Positions 21,847 through 32,966 of a stretch of 64,000 bases of DNA are shown here, piece by piece. Below the pieces are notes generated by a model. The model made no database searches and was not told the origin of the DNA. It saw only the letters and a program-made list of their open reading frames with translations. The position numbers were made by a program, and so were the translations under genes. Position 1 is the first letter of the stretch. Each line of letters starts with the position of its first letter. The stretch covers positions 17,407,155 through 17,471,154 of the forward strand of contig NC_056544.1 of NCBI RefSeq assembly GCF_910596095.1. Reading direction: 5' to 3'. This stretch comes from Thunnus maccoyii. Its lineage: Eukaryota; Chordata; Actinopteri; Scombriformes; Scombridae.

Positions 21847-24800
21847 CTACCCGGTATTTTACTCATGCGGCTGAGAGCCCTGTGCAATGTCGCCAAATGT
21901 GTTCACGCAGGAGGCAAAACACCGTCCAACTTGGGCAGAGAAATGCGGTGGTATCGGACAAATCGCAAGAGCTTTCAAGAACACGACACGTCGTATTTCC
22001 AGGCGAAACGAGGTGAGTGAAAACGGCAGTTAGCTAACGAGCAGCAGCGGTAAACCCCTCAAGGACGTCACCGTGTGAAAACATGTCACTCATGTTTGTA
22101 TTTCGACCTGTTTCCCCATTTACATGAGGATCAATGGTGGCATTAAACTACTGTTAACCTTGCTGTGTCTTTTTTTACTGAATAGATAACGTTAGCCCAG
22201 GCCTCCTGAAGGAGTTTCCAGATCCCAAAAACCTCTTGAATAGCACCATCTCCCGCTCACTGGGAGTCGGCGATGTGTCCCAGCTCATCCAGTACAGCTG
22301 TACGGAGCATGCAGGCATCAAGGTCAGAACAAAACGTCACTACTGAAACGGTGTTTTGTGACATGTCATGTCATCTAGAGCTACTGTCTTTCATAGCTGC
22401 TGTAAGTTGTGTGACTTGTGTTTCTGCAGAAAGCCACTGTCACTGTGCTCAGGCCCTACAAGATAGAGGAGGAAGGTTATGCCTCCAGGAAGAGTGATGC
22501 AGAACGATTTGCTGCAGCTGCTGCTTGTCAAAAGCTGAAAGTAAGTTTAAATAAAAGGGGGGGGGGGCACATTTCCATTTTGTCCTACTCCTCTGTTATA
22601 ATTTGCTCTGTCTTTGTGCATAGGAAATGGGTGTGATTGGTCCAGACAATAAGCTCCCCAGAAGGGGGACTGGCCGGGGGAGACATTCAGCACTTATTGA
22701 TATCGAGGAGGATTCCTGGCTCCCTCCCGTAGAAGACACCTCAAACATCTCTGAAGCTCTTTCTCTGTTTCCTCATCCTAAATCTCTCCTGACCAGGGTC
22801 ATCCAGGTGGCCACATCATCCAACAGAATCAGGGTATGTATTACTTTTTTTGCACCATGAAAGCTAAGCACTCACTGCTCATCATGTATTTTAAACTTGT
22901 CACTTTGTGTGCCGCCATAATCTTTCATTACAGGAACTAATGCAGTTCAGAACAACAGGAGGGAAGGTAAAGAGGAGCAGGCTGACCCTGCACTGGCCAG
23001 AGGAGATGACATTCACGGCTACAGCAAGCAACCGAGTGACAGCGGAGAAGAGAGCTGCAGCTCTTGCCTGCATGAAACTGAAAGTGAGGACAACTTTGGA
23101 GACCTACTATGATCTTAAATAGTTATTGTTGTAGCTGTGTTAAAATGAATATCATGTCACCTGGCTCAGGAGCTGGAGCTGCTGGATAAGGACAACAACC
23201 CGCTGACTCATGCTAAGTACCACCGTGAGTTGGTGAAGGAGGCAGGAGAGCGGGAGAGACGCCCCCTTCCGCTGGAAATCCCAGAATACCTGCAGGAACA
23301 TATGAAAGAATACTTGGCACAGGTCAGTTCTAACATATAATATTTAGAGCTTTTTTGCTATGTTTGTATGTGTGCACACTATATAGCCATAATACTTTTG
23401 GTCTAGGACTGTTTTTCATGATTTGGGCTGGGATCCTTAGTTCCAGTTAAGGAAAATCTTAATGCTACATCATACAATGATATTTTAGACAATGGTGTGC
23501 TTCTAACTTTGTGGCAATAGTTTGTGGAAAGACTTTCTTTTTGTTTCAACATGACAATGCCCCCATGCACCAAGTCAGACCCATAAAGAAATGGTTTTCA
23601 GAGATTGATGTGGAAGAACTTGAGCTTTCCAACCCCTTCTAACATCTTTGGGATGAATTGGAACACCAACAGTGAGCCAGACCTTATCGTTCGTCATCGA
23701 CGTCCGACCTCTCGAATGCTCTTGTGGCTGAATGGGAGCAAATCCCTGCAGCCAGTTTCCAAAATCTTGTGGAAGAACTTCCCAGAACATTGCAGGCTGT
23801 TTATAGCAGCATATTAATGCCCTTGATTTTGTAATGAGAGTTTCAGCAATCACAAAAGAGTGTGATGCTCAGGTGTCCACATAGTTTTAGACAAGTAATG
23901 ATTTATTAATGTTAAAACCAATGTATTATCTTTAACAGTACCCAGTAGCAACAGAAGTGCAGAAAATATGGGAGGAAGAAGAGGAGAGAGGACAGCAGGC
24001 AGTAAACCAGGAGGATGAGGAGGAAGAGGAGGATTTGGTGACAGACGCCATCACAGGCAGGCCGTACAGGCCTTTGTCTAAACAGCAGGCCCAGCAGCTC
24101 AACACCCACCTACAGGAAGAATGGCACAATGCAAACCTGGGGCTGAGTGTGGAGCTCCCAGTCGATGCCCACCGCCAGCGCGTGGTCTCTGCAGTCCAGT
24201 CCTCCAGGGTGGTTGTGATCGCAGGTGAAACGGGATGCGGCAAAACCACACGGATTCCACGTTTCCTGCTGGAAGAATGTGTGAGAGGTGGCAAGGGAGC
24301 AGAGTGCAACATCCTGGTGACCCAGCCTCGTCGGATCAGCGCCGTGTCAGTGGCTCATCGTGTTGCTCATGAGATGGGACCAGCTCTGAAACACTCTGTT
24401 GGATATCAGGTAGATACAGGTTTATTATTTTAATGGGTAATATTATATCATGACAGTTGTTATTGCACTAACACATACTGATTGGTAATGCGATGATAGG
24501 GCAAGCACTCAGTAATTTTCTTCTTGCATGTCGTTTTTATTTATCAGATCAGTTGATTTTAATGTGAATTCAGTGGACTTTTGCTCCTGGCAAGAGAGAC
24601 GTAGTGCTCATTCCTTCTTGTTATGCTAGTGGATTATAGTTGTTCACATTTGCAGAAAAATCTGTTAAACTGTTTGTCCAATCCTTCTCTGTATGTAGGT
24701 CAGACTCGAGAGCCGACCACCAGAGCAGAGCGGAGGAGCCATGCTCTTCCTCACAGTGGGCGTCTTGCTGAGGAAGCTGCAGTCAAACCCCCTCCTGAAG

Positions 24801-27800
24801 GGGATCAGCCACGTGGTGGTGGATGAGGTCCACGAGAGAGATATAAACACAGACCTGCTGCTGGCTCTGCTGCGCTCCAGCTTAAAAGAGAATCCTGAGC
24901 TACGAGTGGTGCTTATGAGCGCTACAGGAGACAACCAACGGCTGGCTCAATACTTTGGAGGCTGCCCAATCGTGAAGGTGCCTGGATTCATGCACCCGGT
25001 ACGAGACAGATACCTGGAGGATGTGCTGAGGGAGATGGGACGCTCACTGACGGTCCATGACGGGGGGAAGTCAAACGGGCAGGTGAGACTCAGTTTTAAT
25101 TTATTGCATTCATATATTCTGTGCATGTCTTTTTGTTTTGTGTTTTAACAACTTAAGTCCTGTGTCTCATGAGTTCATATCTTATCTTGTTTAAGGAGGG
25201 AAGAGATGAGATTACACCAGATGTAGATTTAGTAGCTGATGTAATCCAGCACATTGACAAACATGGAGAGCCAGGTAACAAATACACTACCTCCTCACTT
25301 GCCTTTTGCTATTTGAATGATGCCTTTATAGCATTATTTAAGATCATAGCCATAATCATATCTGTCCAACGTCTTTCCCTTCACATACTTCAGGTGCAGT
25401 GTTGTGTTTCCTCCCTGGATGGCAGGACATCAAGGCAGTTCAAGAGAAACTTGAGGGGAGGCGCCACTTTTCCTCAGGCTCGCAGATGATCCTGCCACGT
25501 AAGAGCACAGACGAAGACCTTTTGTCTTTTCTAAACAAGGAGTATTTCTCCCCACAGATAGAATTCATTCATATTTCTTTTTTTCTTTTAGTGCACTCTA
25601 GTTTATCAGTGGCAGATCAGCAGGTGGTATTCCAGCGCCCCCAAGCGGGCCAGAGGAAAATTGTCCTCACGACCAACATTGCTGAGACCTCCATCACCAT
25701 AGACGACATTGTACATGTGGTGGATGCAGGAACTCACAAAGAGCAGAATTACGACCCACGAACTAAGGTTTGTGTCGAAGTATTTCAGATCGTCAAGCGC
25801 TAAATCGTGTAAAATGACAACAAACTTGTAATGATCCAGCTTGTTTCATTGGGTTTTTTCAGGTCTCCTGTCTGGACACAGTTTGGATATCTCGATCCAA
25901 CGTCACTCAAAGAAAAGGGAGAGCAGGGCGGTGTCAACCAGGACAGTCCTACCACCTGTTCCCACGGAAACAACTGGAATCCATGAGTCCCTTCCCCATT
26001 CCTGAGATCCTGCGCACCCCCCTGGAGAGTTTAGTAGTTCAGGCCAAAATCCACAGTCCTAACTGCAAGGTACTGAAAGAGAACAATGGCTTCTGTTTAT
26101 TTATTTTTTTAAATCTGTCCGCCATACCGAGTAATAACCTTTGTCATTTTTTTGTGTCTTTGGAGGCTGTAGACTTCTTATCCCAAGTGTTGGACAGTCC
26201 AGAGTTAGAAGCTGTGAGAGATGCTGTCCGAAATCTACAAGATATCGGTGAGTGATTGTGGTGTTTTAGACATCATCTGTGTCTAACTTTACATGTTCAT
26301 CTATTTCTATGTAGGATTAAATTAACATTAATGTTGTCAATTTTTACTTTTGGCAGGTGTTCTGGACAAGACAGAAGCCCTGACGCCTCTAGGCGAGCGC
26401 GTCGCCTGCATGTCATGTGACCCTCGGCTGGGCAAAGTGTTGGTCTTGAGTGCCATGTTCAGATGTATTCTGCCCATGCTGTCTGTAGCTGCCTGTCTCA
26501 CCAGAGACCCCTTCTACAACAGCCTGCAGAACAGAGCACTAGTCAACAAGGTGAGATGTTTTTCCACCCACCTTTAACCGATCCATGTAGTTTTTAAAAT
26601 TATGTTACTTCTCAAATATAATACACTAATTGTTGTTCAATCATCTGTGTTCTGTTCATTTCAGGCTAAAGAGAGTCTGAGCGGCTCCAGCTACAGTGAC
26701 TATTTGGTGTTCAGTAGAGCTGTATTGGGCTGGAGGCGAGTTCAGCAAGAGGGGGACAGAGAGGACAGAGACGAATATCTGGACAAATACACTCTGTCCA
26801 GGAACAGCCTTCGATTTGTCAATGGTCCGTTTAAAGCACATACGCTCGTTTAGTTTAAAAGCACATCTTCTAACCTTTTACTTGTTATCTTGCTTCACAA
26901 AATGATTTCTTTCTCTTGTTCCGTCATCAATACTGCAGGTCTCATCTCTCAGTTCAGCGAGAACCTGCATGAAGCCGAGCTGGTTTCCCGTGCCAACGAG
27001 TGCCAGCGTCACACTTCTCTCTACAACGAGCACAGCAACCAGGATGAACTGCTTAAAGCTTTGCTGCTGGCTGGACTCTTTCCCAACCTCATCCAGGTAC
27101 ATGGCAACATCTCAGAATAATGATACTGCTTTGAGCAGTCTACTTCCTGCAGTGCTTCATTAAAGGTTGAAGCCAGATTTGTGAAATCTGCACTAGTTTA
27201 TCTTTGTCTGTATTGTTCTCTCTATGAATGGTGAGAATACATTCCACTCTAACATGGATGGAAAAACTTTCTTTCAGGTGAAAAAAGGTGTTGTGCTCAA
27301 AGGGCGCTTTCGTCCCAAGAGTCTGTCTTTCCGGACACTCAGTGGACCAGTCCTGCTTCACCGCTCCTCAGTTAACAGGTCTGAGCATGCTCCAAAGTGA
27401 AACTACATCAGGTGCTGACTTACACAGTGTGTATGTAAACTTAACTTCTTCCTTTTGTGCTGTAGAGGAAAGGAAGAGCTCCCTAGTCGCTGGTTGACCT
27501 TCTTCAGCGCTGTTAAGTCAAACGGGAGTGTTTTCATCAGAGACTCCTCTGCAGTCCATCCACTCGCCCTGCTGCTGCTCACAGACTGTGACATCACAGA
27601 AACAGGTACGACATTTACTGCTCTTGTCGAGGAAGAGCCAAATAACCGATTGGTGTCGGTAATTGTGCACCCAGCCCTTAGCCTAATAATCAGACTGAAT
27701 TTTGTTACACTTATTCATTTTCATTTTTCTTGACACACAAGTTGCAGTTTTTGGAGCAGTTTTTCACATCCATCAAAAGAATATTCTGACTCTTGCCATT

Positions 27801-28449
27801 TTTCTGGCTCTGGCAAATACAAATGAAATCCCCCTTTTTAATCTGATATACAGTTTTCCAATGGGCTTGGTTGTTTATTCAACAAGGAGTCACAGGGCTG
27901 TACAACTAAATGGCACATATTTGAAGTACTATCAGGACCGTGCATTTAAATAAAAACATTTAGGACAAACCAATGACTACATTATCTAAATGTGTCTAGA
28001 GATAAATGCTTTGATGCACCGATGCCGAGCCCAAGAAAAAGTTCCTTAATGGGACAATAAAATATATCTTATTTAAAATATTATAGTTATGCTCCTTCCA
28101 AGCAGCTACGAATAAAATCACCCTCTTACAACTGTATTTCCAGACTTAAGTCCTTCATAAATAACTCACTCCTTTCTCTTCTATCCCAGTGAATGGAGAC
28201 AAAGTGGAAGTATCATTTCCTGGACGCTCTCTGATGCGCTGTGAGATGTCAGTTGAAACCTGGGAGCTGCTGTGGGAGATACGCACTTCCATTCAGACCA
28301 TGATGTACCGCAACCTCAACAATCCCGACAACGCAATCACCAACTCGTCTCAAGATGGCAAGCTCCTCTCCGTACTTGTAGAACTGCTCAATAATACAGA
28401 CTCAAACCCTTGTGCTCAGAATCACAACAGTGACAGTGAAGTGGACTGA
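21841..28449 (+). CDS. dhx30: DHX30, DExH-box RNA helicase of mitochondrial RNA granules
   Basis: Nineteen exons: 21841-22012, 22186-22322, 22430-22540, 22624-22833, 22934-23083, 23170-23322, 23939-24409, 24699-25082, 25196-25274, 25394-25498, 25592-25767, 25863-26069, 26166-26247, 26357-26550, 26665-26824, 26939-27096, 27278-27378, 27466-27605, 28190-28449. They give 1149 codons (human about 1194). The N-terminus is basic and Met/Leu/Arg-rich, fitting a mitochondrial presequence. Two dsRNA-binding-like regions follow (exons 2-3 and 4-5), then an acidic Glu run (about 322-343). The helicase core has motif I GETGCGKT (408-415), motif II DEVH (510-513), SAT (542-544) and a QRKGRAGR motif VI, then the HA2/OB C-terminal region. 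Family knowledge: DHX30 supports mitoribosome assembly and mitochondrial transcript handling, and acts with ZAP in antiviral RNA decay. The donor after exon 15 (GTCCGT) is weak. No disabling mutation seen. Confidence 0.95.
23374..23902 (+). mobile_element. Tc1-like transposon relic in dhx30 intron 6
   Basis: The left end reads CACTATATAGCCATAATAC (about 23374) and the right end GGTGTCCACATAGTTTTAG (about 23871-23890), the style of terminal repeats of a common fish Tc1-like family. Inside, plus-strand fragments HDNAPMHQV (near 23550) and HLWDELEH (near 23643) correspond to the C-terminal part of a Tc1 transposase. Stops interrupt the frame. It is an internally deleted, inactive copy. Confidence 0.65.
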
Positions 28450-28832
28450 TGGCGACATCACATCTATGTTGAATCTGCTGGCTGGTACACAGGACCCAAA
28501 GAAGATGATGGTATCATTTGAATGTTTTTTTGTTTGTTTTTTTAAGATATGTTGTGTACCTCTGTCAGTACTTAATGCGCTGAACTAATCAGGACTCTTG
28601 AAAAGCAGAAATCCAAACTGGACTATTGCCTCCTGTTATTTTTGAGGTCAGTAATGGACTCTGCGGTGAGAGGAAATCCATTTGTTTGGATTATAGACTG
28701 TGGCTTATAATTTATGATTATTTGCTTTCTGAAAAGCAGAAGTTTGAATTTTACTCTAACGAGTATAAAGAAGGTGACTGGCCAAAGGTCATTTAAACGC
28801 ACTACATGCAGTAAATGTCAAATGTTTATTAT

Positions 28833-28838
28833 AATAAA
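28833..28838 (+). terminator. Probable dhx30 polyadenylation signal
   Basis: AATAAA lies 384 bases after the dhx30 stop codon, in an AT-rich 3' region without other coding signal. It is the first canonical hexamer I found downstream. Confidence 0.5.
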
Positions 28839-28954
28839 TATTCATATACAGAAGATAATTTTATTTTATTGTCTGCACTGAATTAACACATAGTGTTGGA
28901 CAGGATTTGCAGACGAAAATTGTTTTTCCAATTGCTCTGTTTAAGAAAAATCCT

Positions 28955-31732
28955 TCATAAACTGTGAAAGCTAGACAAGTGTCTCAGTAATTCCTCTATG
29001 GTGTCCACAGCGGTCATAGTGCAAAACCTGTAGAAAGAAAGAAGCATTAAAGAGCAGAGGTGTGCTGTTATATTTAATGTCTTTTTGAAGTATGCAACCA
29101 TGTATTTGACCACTTATCCTCACCATAGCATGATTTATAAATTAGAGAACATGCTCATTAAATACAGACATTATACCTGATGTGGTGGGTGCCCTCCTTT
29201 TGTCCATTGTCATAACCAGGACTGACTAACACTCCAGCATTCTCATACAGTAGAATGTATCAGGTTGCATTCCTACCTCCTAAAAATAAGCAGCAACATA
29301 ACAAGGTATGTAATATTTTATGACACACATGATACACCAGATATAGATTGTTTTTTAATGATTTGTTGTTCTGGCTTAGTGTATATTTGATTCTGTGAGA
29401 TAGTATTGTGACCATGGCTTTACCTCACTTCAGTAGTAAAAGTGAAACAAAATATTATGACTGATTTGAATTGTATGTCACCTCATTATATAGTGGGTAT
29501 GAGGGATCTCCTAGTTGCGGAGGGTTCATCAGATCCAAGGTGATCTGACCAGTCACGGGTGAACAAGTGTCTGTCCAGAACAGATTGTTGACATATTTCA
29601 GAACATCTGAGTCCAGATTTACCAACTCCACATATCCACCACTGCGGGGAAAGACAAATACAAACAACCTTAACATTGACACAAGAAGGTCACCACAAAG
29701 CCCAATGAGTTGTTCTGGAGCTTTCAAGTGTATCACACAATCTTCTTCAGCAGATGACGTTGGCCCAGTTGTATATTGGAATAGTAGATGCTTAAATTTC
29801 CATTTTTCAGAGCACTTTAAGAACTTCTTGTCGACATTGTTTTGACCTTTTTTTTTTTTTTTGCTGTTTTCTACTGTTTTCAAGGTCAAGAATAAACTTT
29901 CAATCTCAAGTCTGTTTTGATTTTTCTTTGTTGCATTTTCAGACCTTATGACACTTTTGTAAGGATGAGCTAGCACAGACAAAGCAGTCGAGGCACTCTA
30001 GCAGTGAAAACTTACTCTCCCATGAAACCTTTGGATGCTGAGTGAAAGGATGTCAGCTCCAGTGTATCCAAAAGAGGAGGCCCCATTTCAGCCAGGACCC
30101 TCTTGTAAGAGACAAACACACTCTTCGCCCCATAAACACAGTCCTGATAGACATGTGGAAGGGAACAAAAAAATCTGTGTGTTGATTTACACATCTTTTA
30201 ATGTTCATGAATTTCTCTGGTGAATTTCTTGTATAGATAACACTTTAAAGAACATTCACCTCATTAGCCAGAAGAGTTTCTTCTCTGAAGCAAACTGGAT
30301 CACCTCTTGCATCAATTTTCTGCTCTGAACATGACCTATAAACCACATAGCATGAAAATAACCACAACATGCAGATGTTTTAAAACAAGAAAATACTTAA
30401 CTTTTACTTTTACTACCCATGGCGTTTCCTGAGTTGATGACATACAAAGCAACAGGATTACAGACTCCCTTTGCAGTACCCAGCGCTCAATGTAGTTCGT
30501 CTATCTGCAGCTCCCAGTCCTCGTTGAGGTAGTGAGGAACGATAACTGCTCCCTGCCTCATTATGGACAAAGTTGTAGCACAGTGGCATGGCACTGGAGT
30601 TAACACTCCGGTTCTGGGTGAACCCTCACTGTTCACCAAGACCTTGAGAATGTTCTAGTAAGAAAAAAAAAAGATCACTTATGTACTCCTAGGTAGTCAT
30701 GCAGATTCATACAGTTCTGCTTTCATTTGTCCCTTTTACTGTGTATGTGAATGGAATTTCATTTCTGATGGTTCAAAACACTGGAAATTTATAATAAAAA
30801 AGTCTACAGCAACCTCTCTTTCCAGAAACAGTGTCCCAGTTACTCTGGATAATCCAAAGGAGCACAGTTGTCAACAGATTTTTTGGGGCTATTTTTGTGT
30901 AGAAAGAAGTTCTAATATGAAGTGAGATTTGTGGATTATCCAGAGGACCTGACATTGTTTCTGAGAAGTTCTTGTTGGTTGTTATAAGTGTTATTTTTTT
31001 TATCCCATGAGCACCTGAAACAAACATTGTTTTGGGGTGGCGGCAGAAGTCTTAGAGCAATAGATCTCATATATCTCAAAACTTGGGCCAATGAAATCAA
31101 AACATCTGAACACCATTAAAGGTAAGTCAGAAAATGTGTTTTTGTTACTTGGGTGAACTGGCTCTTTTTTTCTTTTTTTTTTTTTTTAATTTTTTATATT
31201 GAGACACCACACACAGCCCTTACCTACACTCCCTCCAGCACATACCCCAAACAGCTTCTGAGCCCTCTGTCTGACATCCACTGGCAGTTTGTTGCTGGTC
31301 ATAAACTGAGGGTAAAAACATGCTGCAAGAACCTGCCAGTTATGTAGACAGAGAGGAGATTAAGATTAAGATATGTGGTCAAAAGAAAATACACGATCTT
31401 TCCTTTGCAGTATATTGTCTTTGAAGGTCACAGATTACCTGTCTGACAAAAGACAGAGGATTCACACCTGCCCTGTGCAGGTCACCCCAAGACACATCTA
31501 TCACATCTTTATATGACTTTCTCAACCCCTGTGGACAGGTGAATTCAAAGCAGAGGTTCCAAATATCACACAAAAGCTGGAAAACTGACTCTAATATTAA
31601 TTTAGCAGAATTATATCAGCCTATTACCTGTCTGAGCTCTCCCTTGATCTAGTTTGCTTGTCTCATCAGGACTGCCAACTCCAGCTGTTTCATGTTCTTC
31701 ACATCTGGACTGATCTCCTGCAGGATAGACAT
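28955..31732 (-). pseudogene. Alanine aminotransferase (GPT-like) unprocessed pseudogene
   Basis: Minus-strand exon remnants of a class-I PLP aminotransferase appear in order: MSILQEISPDVKNMKQLELA (from 31732), a VIDVSWGDLHRAG block near 31500, LPVDVRQRAQKLF (about 31270), a KVLVNSEGSPRTGVLTPVP block (about 30635), VQSRKLMQEVIQFASEKKLF (about 30315), DCVYGAKSVFVSYK with the PLP-lysine motif SFHSASKGFMGE (about 30150-30015), GGYVELVNLDSDV...SPVTGQ (29644-29482), a GMQPDTFYC block (about 29270) and a short tail ending at TGA 28955-28957. ALT interconverts alanine/2-oxoglutarate and pyruvate/glutamate. Breaks: TAG in the first exon, TGA for Arg after DELH (about 30512), a 1-bp loss before the DEVYQ junction, a three-residue deletion, and two exons (the SxGAYSASQG region and the FNEAPGISCNPVQGA region) not found. 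Splice sites persist, so it is not a retrocopy. Confidence 0.82.
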
Positions 31733-32781
31733 CTCTGTAATTCCTCCTCACTGTCTGATCAGAGCAGCTACTGTGATGAGCTGAGCTGAGTCTCACTGCC
31801 CAGCTTTTTGCAAGTTCAATTATTAGCATATAGATAGGATTTCTAGTTAAATATACACATGGAAGAAATGTGATAATACGTGCTTTATTAACAGACAATA
31901 TAGGAGCAACCTGCTGATGGCAGTGTGCTATTTTATTTTATCCCTTTACTCATTTTCTAACACTTTTGTTTTACTTTCTGTATAAAAATGAACTACTTCA
32001 TTTGAAATTAACTTGTAGTCCTGACTGTGCTTGATACCTGGCTGAAATTACATGCATCCTTCTCTCAGACCTTAACCACTAATGTATCAGTCTGCCTGGT
32101 TTACATTAGAGGTTATAACCATCAAAATTATGTCACAGATTTGATCTGTATACTATATTAATGTATATATTTGAAAAGATACACAGATATTAAGTACACA
32201 TAGGGGACACAAATCAAATTAATTTGGTGTTATTGTTGAGTTGGCTTAAAACAGATCCTGTCATTGTGAGATTTACTGTAAAAATGTGTTTTGCGTGTGC
32301 CATGCAGGTTGTCATATGCAGCAATCCCACTACACTACACTAGTGTTATATTATTTGAGATATAAAAGTGAAACAGAAGTCACCCACCAGCCTCTCATCT
32401 AAGTTCTTGAAATTTTGTGTAACCCCTGTTTTACAATATAAATGATGCTGTTTTGCACCTATATCTGTGGAAGGTGTTTAATTTATTTCTTTTATTGCTG
32501 AATGTTTGCTTTTGTGCTGTTTTATTGCTTTTGTCCTCATTGTGTGGGACCGCAGAAAACTGAGGCAGTTTTTCTTGCTAATAAAATAAAATATTATAAA
32601 AAATCTTTTTACGTTTGTGTCTTTTTATTTCCTTATATTTGAAAAACTACATTATTTTCATTATCATAAATGTCATTTTTTGGTGCATGTCGTGAGATCG
32701 GATGTTCCACGGCCAGGTTTCTGGACGGAGATAAATAAGAGACGTACAGCTCAGCTTCCTGTTTTGTTTTTCTTTCGCTCA

Positions 32782-32808
32782 ATGTCTGCTGCTGCTCGGG
32801 TCCGGTAG
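32782..32808 (+). other. Short upstream ORF 1 in the sharpin 5' leader
   Basis: An 8-codon frame (MSAAARVR, then TAG) lies 158 bases before the sharpin start. It would matter only if transcription starts upstream of it. Confidence 0.3.
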
Positions 32809-32810
32809 AT

Positions 32811-32894
32811 ATGGAAGAATTTGCGAGGCGGGGAGACAACCACGACCTGCCCGCGAAGAAACGCGCTCTCTTCAAACACTGGTGGACCGTATAA
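32811..32894 (+). other. Short upstream ORF 2 in the sharpin 5' leader
   Basis: A 27-codon frame beginning MEEFARRGDNHDLPAKK ends with TAA at 32892-32894, 72 bases before the sharpin ATG. Its ATG sits in ATATGG, a fair context. It is either a regulatory uORF or a fortuitous frame in the GC-rich first exon. No known peptide was recognised. Confidence 0.3.
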
Positions 32895-32966
32895 ACCGAC
32901 CAGAAGCGGCGGGCGGCAGTAACACCTGCCGCGGGGCTTCAGACGCCCTCACTCCCCCCCAGCGAC

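Noticed and set aside
29455-29982. A 175-codon minus-strand frame that could look like an intact gene
   Set aside because: Only its last third (29644-29482) matches alanine aminotransferase; the rest is intron, and neighbouring exons carry stops.
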